DNA of 64,000 bases, taken from NCBI GenBank assembly GCA_016795325.1, contig JAEUHY010000015.1:620001-684000 (forward strand), given 5' to 3'. The DNA comes from Planctomycetota bacterium (GTDB lineage: Bacteria > Planctomycetota > UBA1135 > GCA-002686595). The notes beneath the pieces were generated by a model. That model saw only the letters and a program-made list of their open reading frames with translations. It made no database searches and was not told the origin of the DNA. This document shows positions 25,325 to 34,156 of this stretch, piece by piece. The position numbers and the translations under genes are program-made. The stretch's first letter is position 1, and each line of letters begins with the position of its first letter.

Positions 25325-26431
25325 TCACTCGAACTCGCCGGTCACTGCGAGTGCATCAGGCCGCACGGGCAGCGGCACGACCGTCGCCTGTCCCAGCGGT
25401 TGCTGCGGGTCGCCGAGCACGAACCGGCCTGCGAGCGCTTGGTGGCGGCGTTTGACGTACGCCAGCACCAGTCCGGTGTCGAGCACGAACGAATAGGCCC
25501 ACGACGTGCACACGCCCAGGTCGCGCCATTCGCCGCCGTCGTCGCGCCACAGGCGTGTTCCGCGCGGGATCGGGTTGTCGTGGTCGATCGAGAGCGCCAC
25601 CAGCCGCTTGTTGAGTCCGCCGTAGGTGTCGATCTTCGCGACGACCTCTTGTCCGATGTAGCAGCCCTTGTCGAGCGCGAAGGCGCGTTCCAGGCGCGCC
25701 TCCTGCGGATAGACGTTCTCGTCGATGTCGTCGCCCGGCTCGGCCCAACCGGCCTCGACGCGCAGGCAGTCGTACGCGATGCGGCCCGCGGGCGTCGCAC
25801 CCGCCGTGAGGAGCGCTCGCCAGAGTTCGGCCACGTTGTGGGGGCCGACGTCGACGCGCACGCCGTCGGAGCCCGCGACGGGCTGGCGCGTGATGCGCGC
25901 GGGTGCGCCGGCGAACTGGCCGAGCGTCCAGTGGTAGGGGAGCGCTGGCGCTGCGGCGCCGCACACGCGCGCGACGATGTCCAGCGCCGCCGGACCGCAC
26001 AACGCCAGCGGAGCGTGCTCCGCGCTGCGATCGGCCAGAGCGACCTTCTCGCTGAACAAGTACATGTCCAACGCCTTGAGCAGCGCGGACGCTTGAGCGG
26101 GTTGCGTCGAGAGCAGCAGCCGCTCGCTCTCCACGCACAGATCGAAGTCGAACAGCACCTTGCCCTTGGCCGAGAGCAACAGGTTGCGCACGCCCTGACC
26201 TGCGCTGAGCTTGCGCACTTCGTTGGCGGTCAAGCGGTGCAGGAAGCTCGCCGCGTCCGCGCCACGCAACTCCACGGCCCCGCGTTCGGTTTGGTCGAAC
26301 AGCGCTGCGCCGTGGCGTGCGTCGCGGTACTCCGCGGGCACGTCACCGAAGGCGAGCACGAGCGGCGCGGCGCCGCCCGCCACGGTGGCATTGCGCTCGC
26401 GGTGGAGCGCCAGGAGAGGTGAGTTCTGCAC
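25325..26431 (-). CDS. ygfZ: YgfZ/GcvT-like folate-binding protein
   Basis: 368 aa from a GTG that places the N-terminus at SPLLALHRERNATV, where the family normally begins. Hallmarks: GALFD-type HGAALFDQTERGAVELRG, FLHRLTANEV, and the YgfZ signature KGCYIGQEVVAK, followed by the C-terminal barrel domain. YgfZ binds tetrahydrofolate and helps maintain or assemble iron-sulfur clusters in the cytoplasm. The frame stays open upstream to an in-frame ATG at 26515 and further, but the extra residues are Arg/Pro-rich and unlike the family. Divergent from the cytochrome operon. Confidence 0.85.
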   Translation of the reverse strand: MQNSPLLALHRERNATVAGGAAPLVLAFGDVPAEYRDARHGAALFDQTERGAVELRGADAASFLHRLTANEVRKLSAGQGVRNLLLSAKGKVLFDFDLCVESERLLLSTQPAQASALLKALDMYLFSEKVALADRSAEHAPLALCGPAALDIVARVCGAAAPALPYHWTLGQFAGAPARITRQPVAGSDGVRVDVGPHNVAELWRALLTAGATPAGRIAYDCLRVEAGWAEPGDDIDENVYPQEARLERAFALDKGCYIGQEVVAKIDTYGGLNKRLVALSIDHDNPIPRGTRLWRDDGGEWRDLGVCTSWAYSFVLDTGLVLAYVKRRHQALAGRFVLGDPQQPLGQATVVPLPVRPDALAVTGEFE

Positions 26432-26820
26432 GCGTTCGATGTTCGGAGGTGGCGCGGTTCGCCGTGGGCGGCCGCCACGGTCGGTTAGGCGGACTCGGAG
26501 GAAACCGCCGAGCATAGTCCACGCCGGGTCGCGCTCCGCGGTGCTCCGCAGCGTGTTCGTACCCACCCGCGATCCTTGACTCGTTCCCGGGTCCGCGTAC
26601 CCTGACAGGATCTTTGCAGGCCGCACGTTTCGTTCCACTCGCGCGCGGGTGGAGCGCAACGCACGCGCCCGCAGCGATGCTTGTCCGTCGGATCGTGGTT
26701 CGAGGACGGGGCGCGCGCGCGTCGCGAGGGCACCGTACCTGGAGCTGCGGGCTGACGCCCTCCCCAGAACGCCGGATTTGACCCGGCGTCACGCCCCCGA
26801 CTCCCGCCCCGTCGACGTCG
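26432..26820. other. Divergent intergenic region (389 nt) between ygfZ-like gene and cytochrome operon
   Basis: No gene is seen. It holds a sigma-70-like promoter facing the cytochrome operon (26576-26603) and a leader of about 210 nt. The leader contains a hairpin, ACGCCGG (26769-26775) pairing with CCGGCGT (26783-26789), 31 nt before the cytochrome c start codon. Its proximity to the start codon would suit post-transcriptional control. Confidence 0.5.
26576..26603 (+). promoter_or_regulatory. Putative sigma-70 promoter of the cytochrome c / cox operon
   Basis: TTGACT (26576-26581) and TACCCT (26598-26603) are separated by 16 bp. This is the best -35/-10 pair in the region and faces the cytochrome c gene 217 nt downstream. 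Assigned by eye in a GC-rich background. Confidence 0.4.
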
Positions 26821-28227
26821 ATGCGTATTCGAACCCGTTCCTGTGTCCTCGCAGGCCTCGCGCTGTGGGGCGCGGGGTGCCAACTCGACTTTGCGCCCGA
26901 ACCCGCTGCGCCCGTGGTGCACTACGCCCTCGGACCGGCGACTACCGCCGTCGACGAGGCCGGTGACCCGGTGGTGCCGCTGCACGTGCAGGAGCACATC
27001 GCCGGCTCGCTCGGCATGCTGTTCGGCACGCCTAGCAGTCCGCGGTACCTGCTGACCGAAGAGTGGGTGGACGAGGGCTTCGATCCGAACTGGCCGACGG
27101 CGGCCGCGGACGACCAGGGCAGCGGCGAATTCAGCGAGGACGAACTCGCCCGCATCAAGGCCGACAACGAGCGCGATTTCCGGCGCGAATTGGCCGCGAT
27201 CGAGGCGGGCGACTTCGACGCGGTGCGCATCCCCAGCTGGATGCCCGACCTGGAACAGAGCTGGCGCGACCTGCTCGCGGGCAAGCCGGCCGAGCAGCGC
27301 GACGACGCATTCAAGGGGGAGGCGAAGGCGCTCTTTGTCGACTACTACCCGACCTTGCGGGAGTCGGCGGAGCACTTCCGCCAGCAGTGCGTGCACTGCC
27401 ACGGCGTCGAGGGCGGCGGCGACGGCCCGACCGCGCGCTTCCTCAACCCGCGGCCCCGCGACTATCGCCCGGGCATCTTCAAGTTCACGGCGCAGGCGGA
27501 CAAGTCGGTGCCGCGCCGCGCCGACCTCTACACCATCCTCGACGAGGGTGTGACCGGCACCGCGATGCCCTCCTTCCGGCGGCTCTCCAAGGCGGAGCTG
27601 CACGGGCTGGTCGACTACGTGCGGCTGCTCTCGATCCGCGGCATGGTCGAGCGCGATCTGGTCACAACCTACCTCTCCGACGATGCGTTGCCGGCCGAGG
27701 CGGTGCTCGAGTCGTACGCGTCGATCTGGTCCAAGTGGAAGGGCGCCGACGAGAAGAAGACGAAGTACGACGGCGATGTGCCGGCGCCGAGTCCCGAGTC
27801 GATCGAGCGCGGGCGGACGCTGTTCATGGACGCCGCGACCGGGAACTGCTTCTCGTGCCACGGGGAGCAGGGGCGCGGCAACGGCGCGAGCGCGTTCACC
27901 ACGTCCCCGGAAACCGGCGAGGTCGTGCCGGCCTACAAGGACGACTGGGGCAACGTGATCATCCCGCGCAACCTGCGCCAGGGGATCTTCCGCGGCGGTC
28001 GTCGGCCGATCGACATCTACTACCGCATCAAGAACGGCATCAACGGCACCCCGATGCCGGCGGCCGTGTCCAGCATGACCGACGCCGACATCTGGGCCCT
28101 CGTCCACTACGTGGGCTCACTGTCGAGCCAGCCGCGCACCCGCGCGCACCGCAGTGCAGGCCACGCGCCGCACGACGCGACCGATCCCCAGCAATCGTCC
28201 CCTGGCCAAACGTCGTCGGGCCACTAG
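26821..28227 (+). CDS. Dihaem cytochrome c lipoprotein of the cox operon
   Basis: 468 aa with lipobox LWGAGC (C20), so likely anchored to the outer face of the cytoplasmic membrane. Two class I cytochrome c domains: CVHCH at 190-194 with an axial Met in GTAMPSF (M250), and CFSCH at 343-347 with NGTPMPAA giving the second Met. A ~170-residue N-terminal region precedes the first haem, and the C-terminus is a His/Ser/Gln-rich tail. It opens the cox operon, 24 nt before coxB, and is the probable electron donor feeding the CuA centre, since coxB here carries no fused cytochrome c. Confidence 0.9.
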   Translation: MRIRTRSCVLAGLALWGAGCQLDFAPEPAAPVVHYALGPATTAVDEAGDPVVPLHVQEHIAGSLGMLFGTPSSPRYLLTEEWVDEGFDPNWPTAAADDQGSGEFSEDELARIKADNERDFRRELAAIEAGDFDAVRIPSWMPDLEQSWRDLLAGKPAEQRDDAFKGEAKALFVDYYPTLRESAEHFRQQCVHCHGVEGGGDGPTARFLNPRPRDYRPGIFKFTAQADKSVPRRADLYTILDEGVTGTAMPSFRRLSKAELHGLVDYVRLLSIRGMVERDLVTTYLSDDALPAEAVLESYASIWSKWKGADEKKTKYDGDVPAPSPESIERGRTLFMDAATGNCFSCHGEQGRGNGASAFTTSPETGEVVPAYKDDWGNVIIPRNLRQGIFRGGRRPIDIYYRIKNGINGTPMPAAVSSMTDADIWALVHYVGSLSSQPRTRAHRSAGHAPHDATDPQQSSPGQTSSGH

Positions 28228-28251
28228 CCGCCGCGCCCGGAGTCCCAGCCC

Positions 28252-29031
28252 ATGATGCGACTGATCGCCTTCTTGCTCTTGATCGCGGTGCCGATCTTGG
28301 GCGTTTACACCTTCGTCAACGCGCAAGAGCACAACTGGTGGTTCCCGCCCGCGTACTCGACGTTCGCGCCGGACATCGACTGGCTGTTCAACTTCATCAT
28401 GTACATGGTGGCGTTCACGTTCATCGTGACCGAGGTCGCGCTGGCGTGGTTCGTTTGGCAGTACTCGGCCAAGCGCAACGACAAGGGCGTGTTCACCCAC
28501 GGCAGCCACAAGCTCGAGATGATCTGGACCGCAATCCCGGCCGTCGCGCTGCTGGTGATCGCGTTCACGCAGATGGAGACCTTCGCGAAGATCAAGTTCG
28601 CGAGCGGATTCCCGACGGACGGGCCCTACACGCGCGAGAAGCCGATCGCCGAGGTTTGGGCCAGCCAATTCGACTGGCGCTTCCGCTACCCGGGCGACGA
28701 CGGCGTGCTCGGCACCGTGGATGACCTCGAGAGTTCCTTCGAGTTCGTCGTGCCCGTCGGCGTGAACGTGGTGTTCCACCTGCGCGCGCGGGACGTCATC
28801 CACAGCTGGTTCGTCCCCGAGTTCCGCCTCAAGCAGGACGCGCTGCCCGGCCACACCATTCCGGTCTGGTTCCAGGCGACGAAGGAAGGCAGCTACGACT
28901 TGGTCTGCGCCGAGTTGTGCGGCTGGGGGCATTACAAGATGGCGGGCCGCGTGCGCGTGGTTTCAGCCCAAGAGTTCGACGCGTACATGGCCGAGCTGAA
29001 GGCCAAGTGGTTCTCCAACGGCAAGGAGTGA
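28252..29031 (+). CDS. coxB: Cytochrome c oxidase subunit II
   Basis: 259 aa. Two N-terminal helices (one at ~4-22 that doubles as signal/anchor, plus ~48-70 and ~94-110) precede the CuA cupredoxin domain. CuA ligands are all present: H184 (HSWFVPEF), C219, E221, C223, H227 and M230 in CAELCGWGHYKM. It passes electrons from cytochrome c to haem a of CoxA at the periplasmic face. No cytochrome c domain is fused to it, unlike caa3-type CoxB; the separate dihaem protein upstream would serve. Its stop precedes the coxA start by 7 nt. Confidence 0.95.
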   Translation: MMRLIAFLLLIAVPILGVYTFVNAQEHNWWFPPAYSTFAPDIDWLFNFIMYMVAFTFIVTEVALAWFVWQYSAKRNDKGVFTHGSHKLEMIWTAIPAVALLVIAFTQMETFAKIKFASGFPTDGPYTREKPIAEVWASQFDWRFRYPGDDGVLGTVDDLESSFEFVVPVGVNVVFHLRARDVIHSWFVPEFRLKQDALPGHTIPVWFQATKEGSYDLVCAELCGWGHYKMAGRVRVVSAQEFDAYMAELKAKWFSNGKE

Positions 29032-29038
29032 TGCGACC

Positions 29039-30880
29039 GTGAATCCCGTTTCCACACCCTCTGCGCCGGTCATCACGCACCACGCGCCTCATCTTCAACC
29101 TGGAGAAGGCGAGCCGGGGACCGTGCGCGAAAGCCACGACCACCACGAGCTCGGCTTCCTGCGCAAGTACGTCTTCTCGCTCGACCACAAGATCATCGGA
29201 CTCCAGTTCCTGTTCTCAGGTCTGGTGTTCCTGGTCCTGGGCGGCCTGATGGCGATGGCGATCCGCTACCAGCTCGCGTGGCCGTGGACGCCGATGCCGG
29301 GACTCTCGTGGATGTTCCCCGCCACCGGCGGAGCGATCACGCCCGAGTTCTACACCATGCTCTTCACCATGCATGGGACGATCATGATCTTCTTCGTGAT
29401 CATCCCGCTGCTGACGGGCGCGTTCGGCAACTTCTTGATTCCGCTCATGATCGGCGCGGCCGACATGGCGTTCCCGAAGCTCAACATGTTCGGGTACTGG
29501 GCCATGTGGCCGGCCTTCGTGCTGATCCTCATGGGCTTCTTCGTCGAGGGCGGCCACGCCGCCGGTGGATGGACCAGCTATCCGCCGCTGTCGACGATCG
29601 AAAGCGCCGCGCCCGGTTCGCTGAGCGGACAAACGTACTGGCTGATGTCGCTGACGTGGGTCGGCGTCAGCTCGATGATGGGCGCGGTCAACTACGTGAC
29701 GACCATCGTGAAGATGCGCGCGCCGGGCATGACGCTCATGCGCATGCCGCTGTCCGTGTGGGGCCTGTTCATCGCCGCGTTCCTGCAGCTCTTCGCGCTG
29801 CCTGTGCTCACGGCCGCGAGCATCATGCAGCTGCTCGACCGCGTGATCGACACCGGGTTTTTCACGCCGACGAATCTGATCGTCAACAACCTGACGCCCG
29901 ACTCGTTCGCGCACGGCATGCCCGCCGCCGCCGCGGGTGGACAGCCGCTGCTTTGGCAGCACCTGTTCTGGTTCTACAGCCACCCGGCCGTGTACATCCT
30001 GGTCGTGCCGGCGATGGGCTTCACGTCGGACATCCTCGCCGTGCACGCCCGCAAGCCGATCTTCGGCTACAAGCCGATGGTCTACTCGATGGCGGCCATC
30101 GCAGGCCTGGGCTTCATCGTGTGGGGCCACCACATGTTCACGTCCGGCATGAACCCGGCGCTGGGCATGAGCTTCATGGTGGCGACGATCATGATCGCCT
30201 TGCCGTCGGCCATTAAGGTCTTCAACTGGCTCGGCACGCTGTGGGGCGGACGCATCCGCCTCAACACGCCGATGCTGTTTGCGATCGGCTTCGTGTCGAT
30301 GTTCATCATCGGCGGCCTGTCGGGCATCTGGATGGCCGCTACGCCGGTCGACATCTACATCCACGACACCTACATCGTGGTGGCGCACTTCCACTACGTC
30401 GTGTTCGCCGGATCGATGTTCGCGATCTTCTCCGCGATCTATCACTGGTACCCGAAGATGTTCGGGCGGGTGATGAACGAAACGCTGGGCAAGATCCACT
30501 TCGTCGGCACGTTCATCTTCACCAACTGCACCTTCTACATGATGCACCAACTCGGCGTGGCCGGGCTGATGCGTCGCACGGCGGACCCCTACGCGTACGA
30601 CGTCTACGCGCACCTGCAGCCGCTGAACGAGTTCATCACGCTGTCCGCGTTCTGCATGTTCGCGTGGCAGATCTTCTTCGTGGTGAACTTCTTCCACTCG
30701 CTGTTCTGGGGCTATCGCGTCGGCCGCAATCCGTGGCAGGCGAACTCGCTCGAGTGGGATGCGCCCTCGCCTCCGGGGCACGGCAACTTCGATGGCCCGC
30801 TGGTCGTGCACCGCGGACCCTACGAGTACAGCTCGCCCGAAGTGGCCGAGGACTACCTGCCGCAGACGCGCGCCGTCTGA
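29039..30880 (+). CDS. coxA: Cytochrome c oxidase subunit I (A2-type haem-copper oxidase)
   Basis: 613 aa, twelve or more membrane helices. Haem a ligand H112 (TMHGTIMIFF), CuB ligands H315 in WFYSHPAVYIL and H364/H365 in WGHHMFTSG, and haem a3/a ligands in HDTYIVVAHFHYV are all present. D142 (GAADMAFPKLN) of the D-channel is kept. The usual HPEV glutamate is replaced (HPAV) and preceded by Tyr-Ser, the YS signature of A2-family oxidases. The start is a GTG after AAGGAG. It catalyses O2 reduction to water coupled to proton pumping. Confidence 0.96.
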   Translation: MNPVSTPSAPVITHHAPHLQPGEGEPGTVRESHDHHELGFLRKYVFSLDHKIIGLQFLFSGLVFLVLGGLMAMAIRYQLAWPWTPMPGLSWMFPATGGAITPEFYTMLFTMHGTIMIFFVIIPLLTGAFGNFLIPLMIGAADMAFPKLNMFGYWAMWPAFVLILMGFFVEGGHAAGGWTSYPPLSTIESAAPGSLSGQTYWLMSLTWVGVSSMMGAVNYVTTIVKMRAPGMTLMRMPLSVWGLFIAAFLQLFALPVLTAASIMQLLDRVIDTGFFTPTNLIVNNLTPDSFAHGMPAAAAGGQPLLWQHLFWFYSHPAVYILVVPAMGFTSDILAVHARKPIFGYKPMVYSMAAIAGLGFIVWGHHMFTSGMNPALGMSFMVATIMIALPSAIKVFNWLGTLWGGRIRLNTPMLFAIGFVSMFIIGGLSGIWMAATPVDIYIHDTYIVVAHFHYVVFAGSMFAIFSAIYHWYPKMFGRVMNETLGKIHFVGTFIFTNCTFYMMHQLGVAGLMRRTADPYAYDVYAHLQPLNEFITLSAFCMFAWQIFFVVNFFHSLFWGYRVGRNPWQANSLEWDAPSPPGHGNFDGPLVVHRGPYEYSSPEVAEDYLPQTRAV

Positions 30881-30906
30881 CGCGCAGCGGGACCTGGATC
30901 CGAACG

Positions 30907-31920
30907 ATGAACCTCGACGCCGCCAACGAAGCAGGCAGCGCGCTCTGGGCGCGACGGCTTGCTTGGGGAGTGTGGATCAGCACCGCGGTGCTGGTCGCCT
31001 TCGGCGGCGTGATCACCACCCTGCGCGCAGGTATGGCGATCGACGGCTGGTGGGTGCTCGACCGCGGCAACGGCGATCACTTCCTGCTCCTGTACCCGCT
31101 CGAGAAGTGGTTCGCGAACTCGGGCACGTTCTCGGAGCACACCCACCGCTTGGTCGGAGTTGTCGTGGGGTTGCTGTCGATCGGCTATGTCGTCGCGCGC
31201 TGGATCGAGCGGCCTCGGAACGGCCTCAAGTTCAAGCTGGCGGTCGCCGGTCTGCTCGCGGTGTGCGCGCAAGGCGCGGTGGGTGGGTTCCGCGTGCTCG
31301 AGAACAGCGATAACCTCGCCTTCCTGCACGGCGCGCTCGCCCAACTGGTGTTCGCGCTGCTGGGCGTCAACGTTGTGCTGAGTTCGCGTGACTGGGACCG
31401 CGTGCGCCTCGCGGGCGAACCTCGCACGAGCGAAGCCGGCGCGTTGCCGTCGGCGCGGGTCGCCTGGATCGCCGCCGCGGTGATCTACGCGCAGACGGTC
31501 CTCGGCGCGTGGCTGCGTCACACCGGCTTCGAGCTCGCGCTGGCCCTGCATTTGGTGTTCGCGGCCGTCGCCGTCGGGGTTGTGCTGAACCTCTCGCGCA
31601 CGCTGCGCCGCGCTGCGCCCGCCGCGCCGCTGCTCGAGCGCGCCGGCCGACGTCTGCTGCACTTGCTGATGCTGCAACTGTCGCTGGGCCTGGCGACGCT
31701 GCTTGCGATCGTCGTGAGCGGCGGCTTCAAGGCTGAGGTGACCGCGCTCGAGACGATCACCGCGACCTCGCACGTCCTGATCGGCGCGCTGCTGCTCCAA
31801 CAGGCCGTCGCCGGCGCGCTGTGGATCCGGCGCTTGTCGAGCGTGGCGCCGGCCGTCGCGCGTCAAGCACCGTCACGCTCGGAGCAGACGCCGAGCTTGA
31901 GCTGGAAGGCAGCGCCGTGA
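30907..31920 (+). CDS. ctaA: Haem A synthase CtaA (COX15 family)
   Basis: 337 aa with eight predicted membrane helices in two pseudo-symmetric halves. The conserved histidines are seen in SEHTHRLVGVVVG, FLHGALAQLVFAL, ALHLVFAAVAVG and TATSHVLIGALLL. GGVITTLRAGMA near the first helix matches the family. It hydroxylates the C8 methyl of haem O to give haem A for CoxA. The ATG start lies 26 nt after coxA, and its stop overlaps the ctaB start as GTGA. Confidence 0.93.
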   Translation: MNLDAANEAGSALWARRLAWGVWISTAVLVAFGGVITTLRAGMAIDGWWVLDRGNGDHFLLLYPLEKWFANSGTFSEHTHRLVGVVVGLLSIGYVVARWIERPRNGLKFKLAVAGLLAVCAQGAVGGFRVLENSDNLAFLHGALAQLVFALLGVNVVLSSRDWDRVRLAGEPRTSEAGALPSARVAWIAAAVIYAQTVLGAWLRHTGFELALALHLVFAAVAVGVVLNLSRTLRRAAPAAPLLERAGRRLLHLLMLQLSLGLATLLAIVVSGGFKAEVTALETITATSHVLIGALLLQQAVAGALWIRRLSSVAPAVARQAPSRSEQTPSLSWKAAP

Positions 31921-32843
31921 GCGAAGGTTCGCGTTCCGCGCCGATCGCCGTTGCGCAGGAGAGCGTGCTCTCCGCGTGGGCCACGTTGAGCAAGGCGCGC
32001 ATCACGGGGATGGTGGGGTTCGCGGCGTTCGTGGGCGGCATGCTCGCCGCCGGCGTGAACGCCGACGTGGCGCGTGTCGCCGAGTCCGCACTATGGATCG
32101 CCTTGGTGTCGGCTTCCTCGTGCATGTTCAACCAGTTGCTCGAGCGCGACGTCGACGCCCGCATGGAGCGCACGCAGCGCCGTCCGCTGGTGACCGGACG
32201 CGTGCGGGCGCGTGACGTGGTGCTGGTCGCGGCGGTCCTCGCGCTGGTCGGCGTGTTGGCGCTCGCGCTGCGCTTCAACACGCTCTCGGCGCTGCTCGCG
32301 CTCGCGACCCTCGCGGCCTACGCGCTCGTCTACACGCCGCTCAAGCGGCTCAGCACGCTCAACACCGCAGTCGGCGCGATTCCGGGCGCGATGCCGCCGC
32401 TGATCGGCTTCGTCGCCGCCGCGGGCGCGCCGCACGGCTGGGCCTGGTACCTGTTTGCGGTGCTGTTCATGTGGCAGTTCCCGCACTTCCTGGCGATCGC
32501 GTGGCTGTACCGCCACGACTATGCGCGCGCCGGGCTGAAGATGCTGCCCGCGGTGCAAGGCAGCGAAGGCATCGCCGGACGCCAAGCGCTGCTCTACAGC
32601 CTTGCGCTGGTGCCTCTCTCGCTGCTGCCCGTGTTGCGCGGCGACGCCGGCCCGGTCTACGCGACGGCCGCGCTCGTGCTCGGCGGCGGCTACTGCGCTG
32701 CTGCGCTCGGCTTCGCGCTGCGCGAGAACGCAGTGCGCGCCCGCATCCTGCTGTATGCCTCGCTGGCTTACCTGCCGGCGCTGTATTCGATCACGTTGAT
32801 GGACCCGCTGGTGCGCTCACTCGGCGCCCAGCTGACCCCGTAA
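31917..32843 (+). CDS. ctaB: Protohaem IX farnesyltransferase (haem O synthase) CtaB
   Basis: 308 aa, about nine membrane helices (UbiA superfamily). First Asp-rich motif FNQLLERDVDARMERTQRRP (Mg/prenyl-diphosphate binding) and the second conserved region YTPLKRLSTLNTAVGAIPGA followed by PPLIG, then WQFPHFLAIAWLYRHDY. It farnesylates haem B to haem O. The GTG start overlaps the ctaA stop (GTGA) and has GGAAGG upstream. A longer frame beginning inside ctaA adds a non-conserved polar extension and was rejected. Confidence 0.94.
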   Translation: MSEGSRSAPIAVAQESVLSAWATLSKARITGMVGFAAFVGGMLAAGVNADVARVAESALWIALVSASSCMFNQLLERDVDARMERTQRRPLVTGRVRARDVVLVAAVLALVGVLALALRFNTLSALLALATLAAYALVYTPLKRLSTLNTAVGAIPGAMPPLIGFVAAAGAPHGWAWYLFAVLFMWQFPHFLAIAWLYRHDYARAGLKMLPAVQGSEGIAGRQALLYSLALVPLSLLPVLRGDAGPVYATAALVLGGGYCAAALGFALRENAVRARILLYASLAYLPALYSITLMDPLVRSLGAQLTP

Positions 32844-32856
32844 TGCCTCGACCGCG

Positions 32857-33492
32857 ATGACAACGACCGCAGCGATCGCTCCCTACGATCCGGCCGTGGA
32901 TGCGCCCAAGCCGCACCACGCCATCTACGACTACGACAGCGGCCCGCCGGTGAATCGCGGCAAGTTCGCGATCTGGCTGTTCCTCGCGACCGAGATCATG
33001 TTCTTCACGGGCTTGATCGGCGCGTACGTGGTGCTGCGCATCGGCGCCGACAGCTGGCCGGATCCGGAGAACCGACTCGCGGTGCTCATCACCGCGATCA
33101 ACACGTTCATCCTGATCGTCAGCTCCGCGACGATGGTGAAGGCGGTCGAACGCGCGATGCTCGGCGACAACGACGGGCTCGTGAAATGGCTCGGCGCCAC
33201 CGTCGTGATCGGCGCCACCTTCGTCGGCGTGCAGGTGTACGAATACGCCGAGCTGATCAAGGCCGGCAACCTGCCGAACGTCGACATCTTCTGGTCGACC
33301 TTCTACGCCATGACCGGCTTCCACGGCCTGCACGTGACCGTGGGCGTGATCTGGAACCTGGTGGTCATGATCGCGGCCATGCGCCGCAAGATCCCGCAGG
33401 AGAAGTACATGACGGTGGAACTCGCCGGGTTGTACTGGCACTTCGTCGACCTCGTGTGGGTGCTCCTGTTCACGATCGTGTACCTGATGTGA
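32857..33492 (+). CDS. coxC: Cytochrome c oxidase subunit III
   Basis: 211 aa, the short five-helix form. Core motifs: KFAIWLFLATEIMFFTGLIG, the AINTFILIVSSATM helix, and near the end TGFHGLHVTVGV and YWHFVDLVWVLLFTIVYL, the standard subunit III C-terminus. It supports proton uptake and stability of CoxA. Located 13 nt after ctaB. Confidence 0.95.
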   Translation: MTTTAAIAPYDPAVDAPKPHHAIYDYDSGPPVNRGKFAIWLFLATEIMFFTGLIGAYVVLRIGADSWPDPENRLAVLITAINTFILIVSSATMVKAVERAMLGDNDGLVKWLGATVVIGATFVGVQVYEYAELIKAGNLPNVDIFWSTFYAMTGFHGLHVTVGVIWNLVVMIAAMRRKIPQEKYMTVELAGLYWHFVDLVWVLLFTIVYLM

Positions 33493-33550
33493 TCGCCGCT
33501 CGATCCTGAGCCAATCGCCAATCCCAACGCACGCCGTTCATCCATCTCCC

Positions 33551-33988
33551 ATGAGTCACGAAAAGGGCCTCGGCTACAGCATCTGGAACATCTTCGTCGC
33601 GCTGTTCGTGCTGACGGCCGTCGAAGTTGCTTGGGGCTACGCGTTCCACCACAACACCGGACTGCTCCTCAAGATGCCGGTCTGGCTGTTCTGGGGCGGC
33701 CTGCTGCTGATGGCGCTCGTCAAGGGCCTGCTGATCTTCATGTACTTCATGCACATGCGCTTCGAGCGCTGGATCGTGTGGGGCTTGATCCTGCCGACCC
33801 CGCTCCTGGTGATGATCGTGCTCGCGGCCAACATGCCGGACACCTCGTTCAACGAGCAGCGCGATCACCCGATCGGCTACCTCGAAGACCAAACCGGCGA
33901 GATCGTCAACGCGCTCGACACGCTGCACCCCGCCAAGGGGCGCGGCACGTTGCATGGCGCGGCGGCGGAAGGCGGCGGCGGTCACTAG
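33551..33988 (+). CDS. coxD: Cytochrome c oxidase subunit IV-like protein
   Basis: 145 aa with three hydrophobic helices (IWNIFVALFVLTAVEVAWGY; VWLFWGGLLLMALVKGLLIF; WIVWGLILPTPLLVMIVLAA) and the MYFMHMRFE motif characteristic of prokaryotic subunit IV. The C-terminal ~50 residues are polar and periplasmic or cytoplasmic by prediction. Last gene of the cox operon before a strong terminator. Confidence 0.88.
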   Translation: MSHEKGLGYSIWNIFVALFVLTAVEVAWGYAFHHNTGLLLKMPVWLFWGGLLLMALVKGLLIFMYFMHMRFERWIVWGLILPTPLLVMIVLAANMPDTSFNEQRDHPIGYLEDQTGEIVNALDTLHPAKGRGTLHGAAAEGGGGH

Positions 33989-34036
33989 CGCGTACGTCGC
34001 TCGCGAGCGCGCACGCGCTCGACGAGTCCGATCCCA

Positions 34037-34068
34037 AGCCGAAGCGCCCAGGGCGGTTCGGCTTTTTT
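34037..34068 (+). terminator. Rho-independent terminator of the cox operon
   Basis: AGCCGAA (34037-34043) pairs exactly with TTCGGCT (34057-34063), an inner CGCC/GGCG stem extends it, and six T (34063-34068) follow. It lies 49 nt after the coxD stop. This is the clearest terminator in the window. Confidence 0.85.
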
Positions 34069-34156
34069 CGTGCCGCGGCGAGCCGTTCGGCTCCAATCGT
34101 GTGCGCCGCGTGCCAAGATCGCCGACGCCCCTTCGACTTCTCAGGACCGACCCCAC

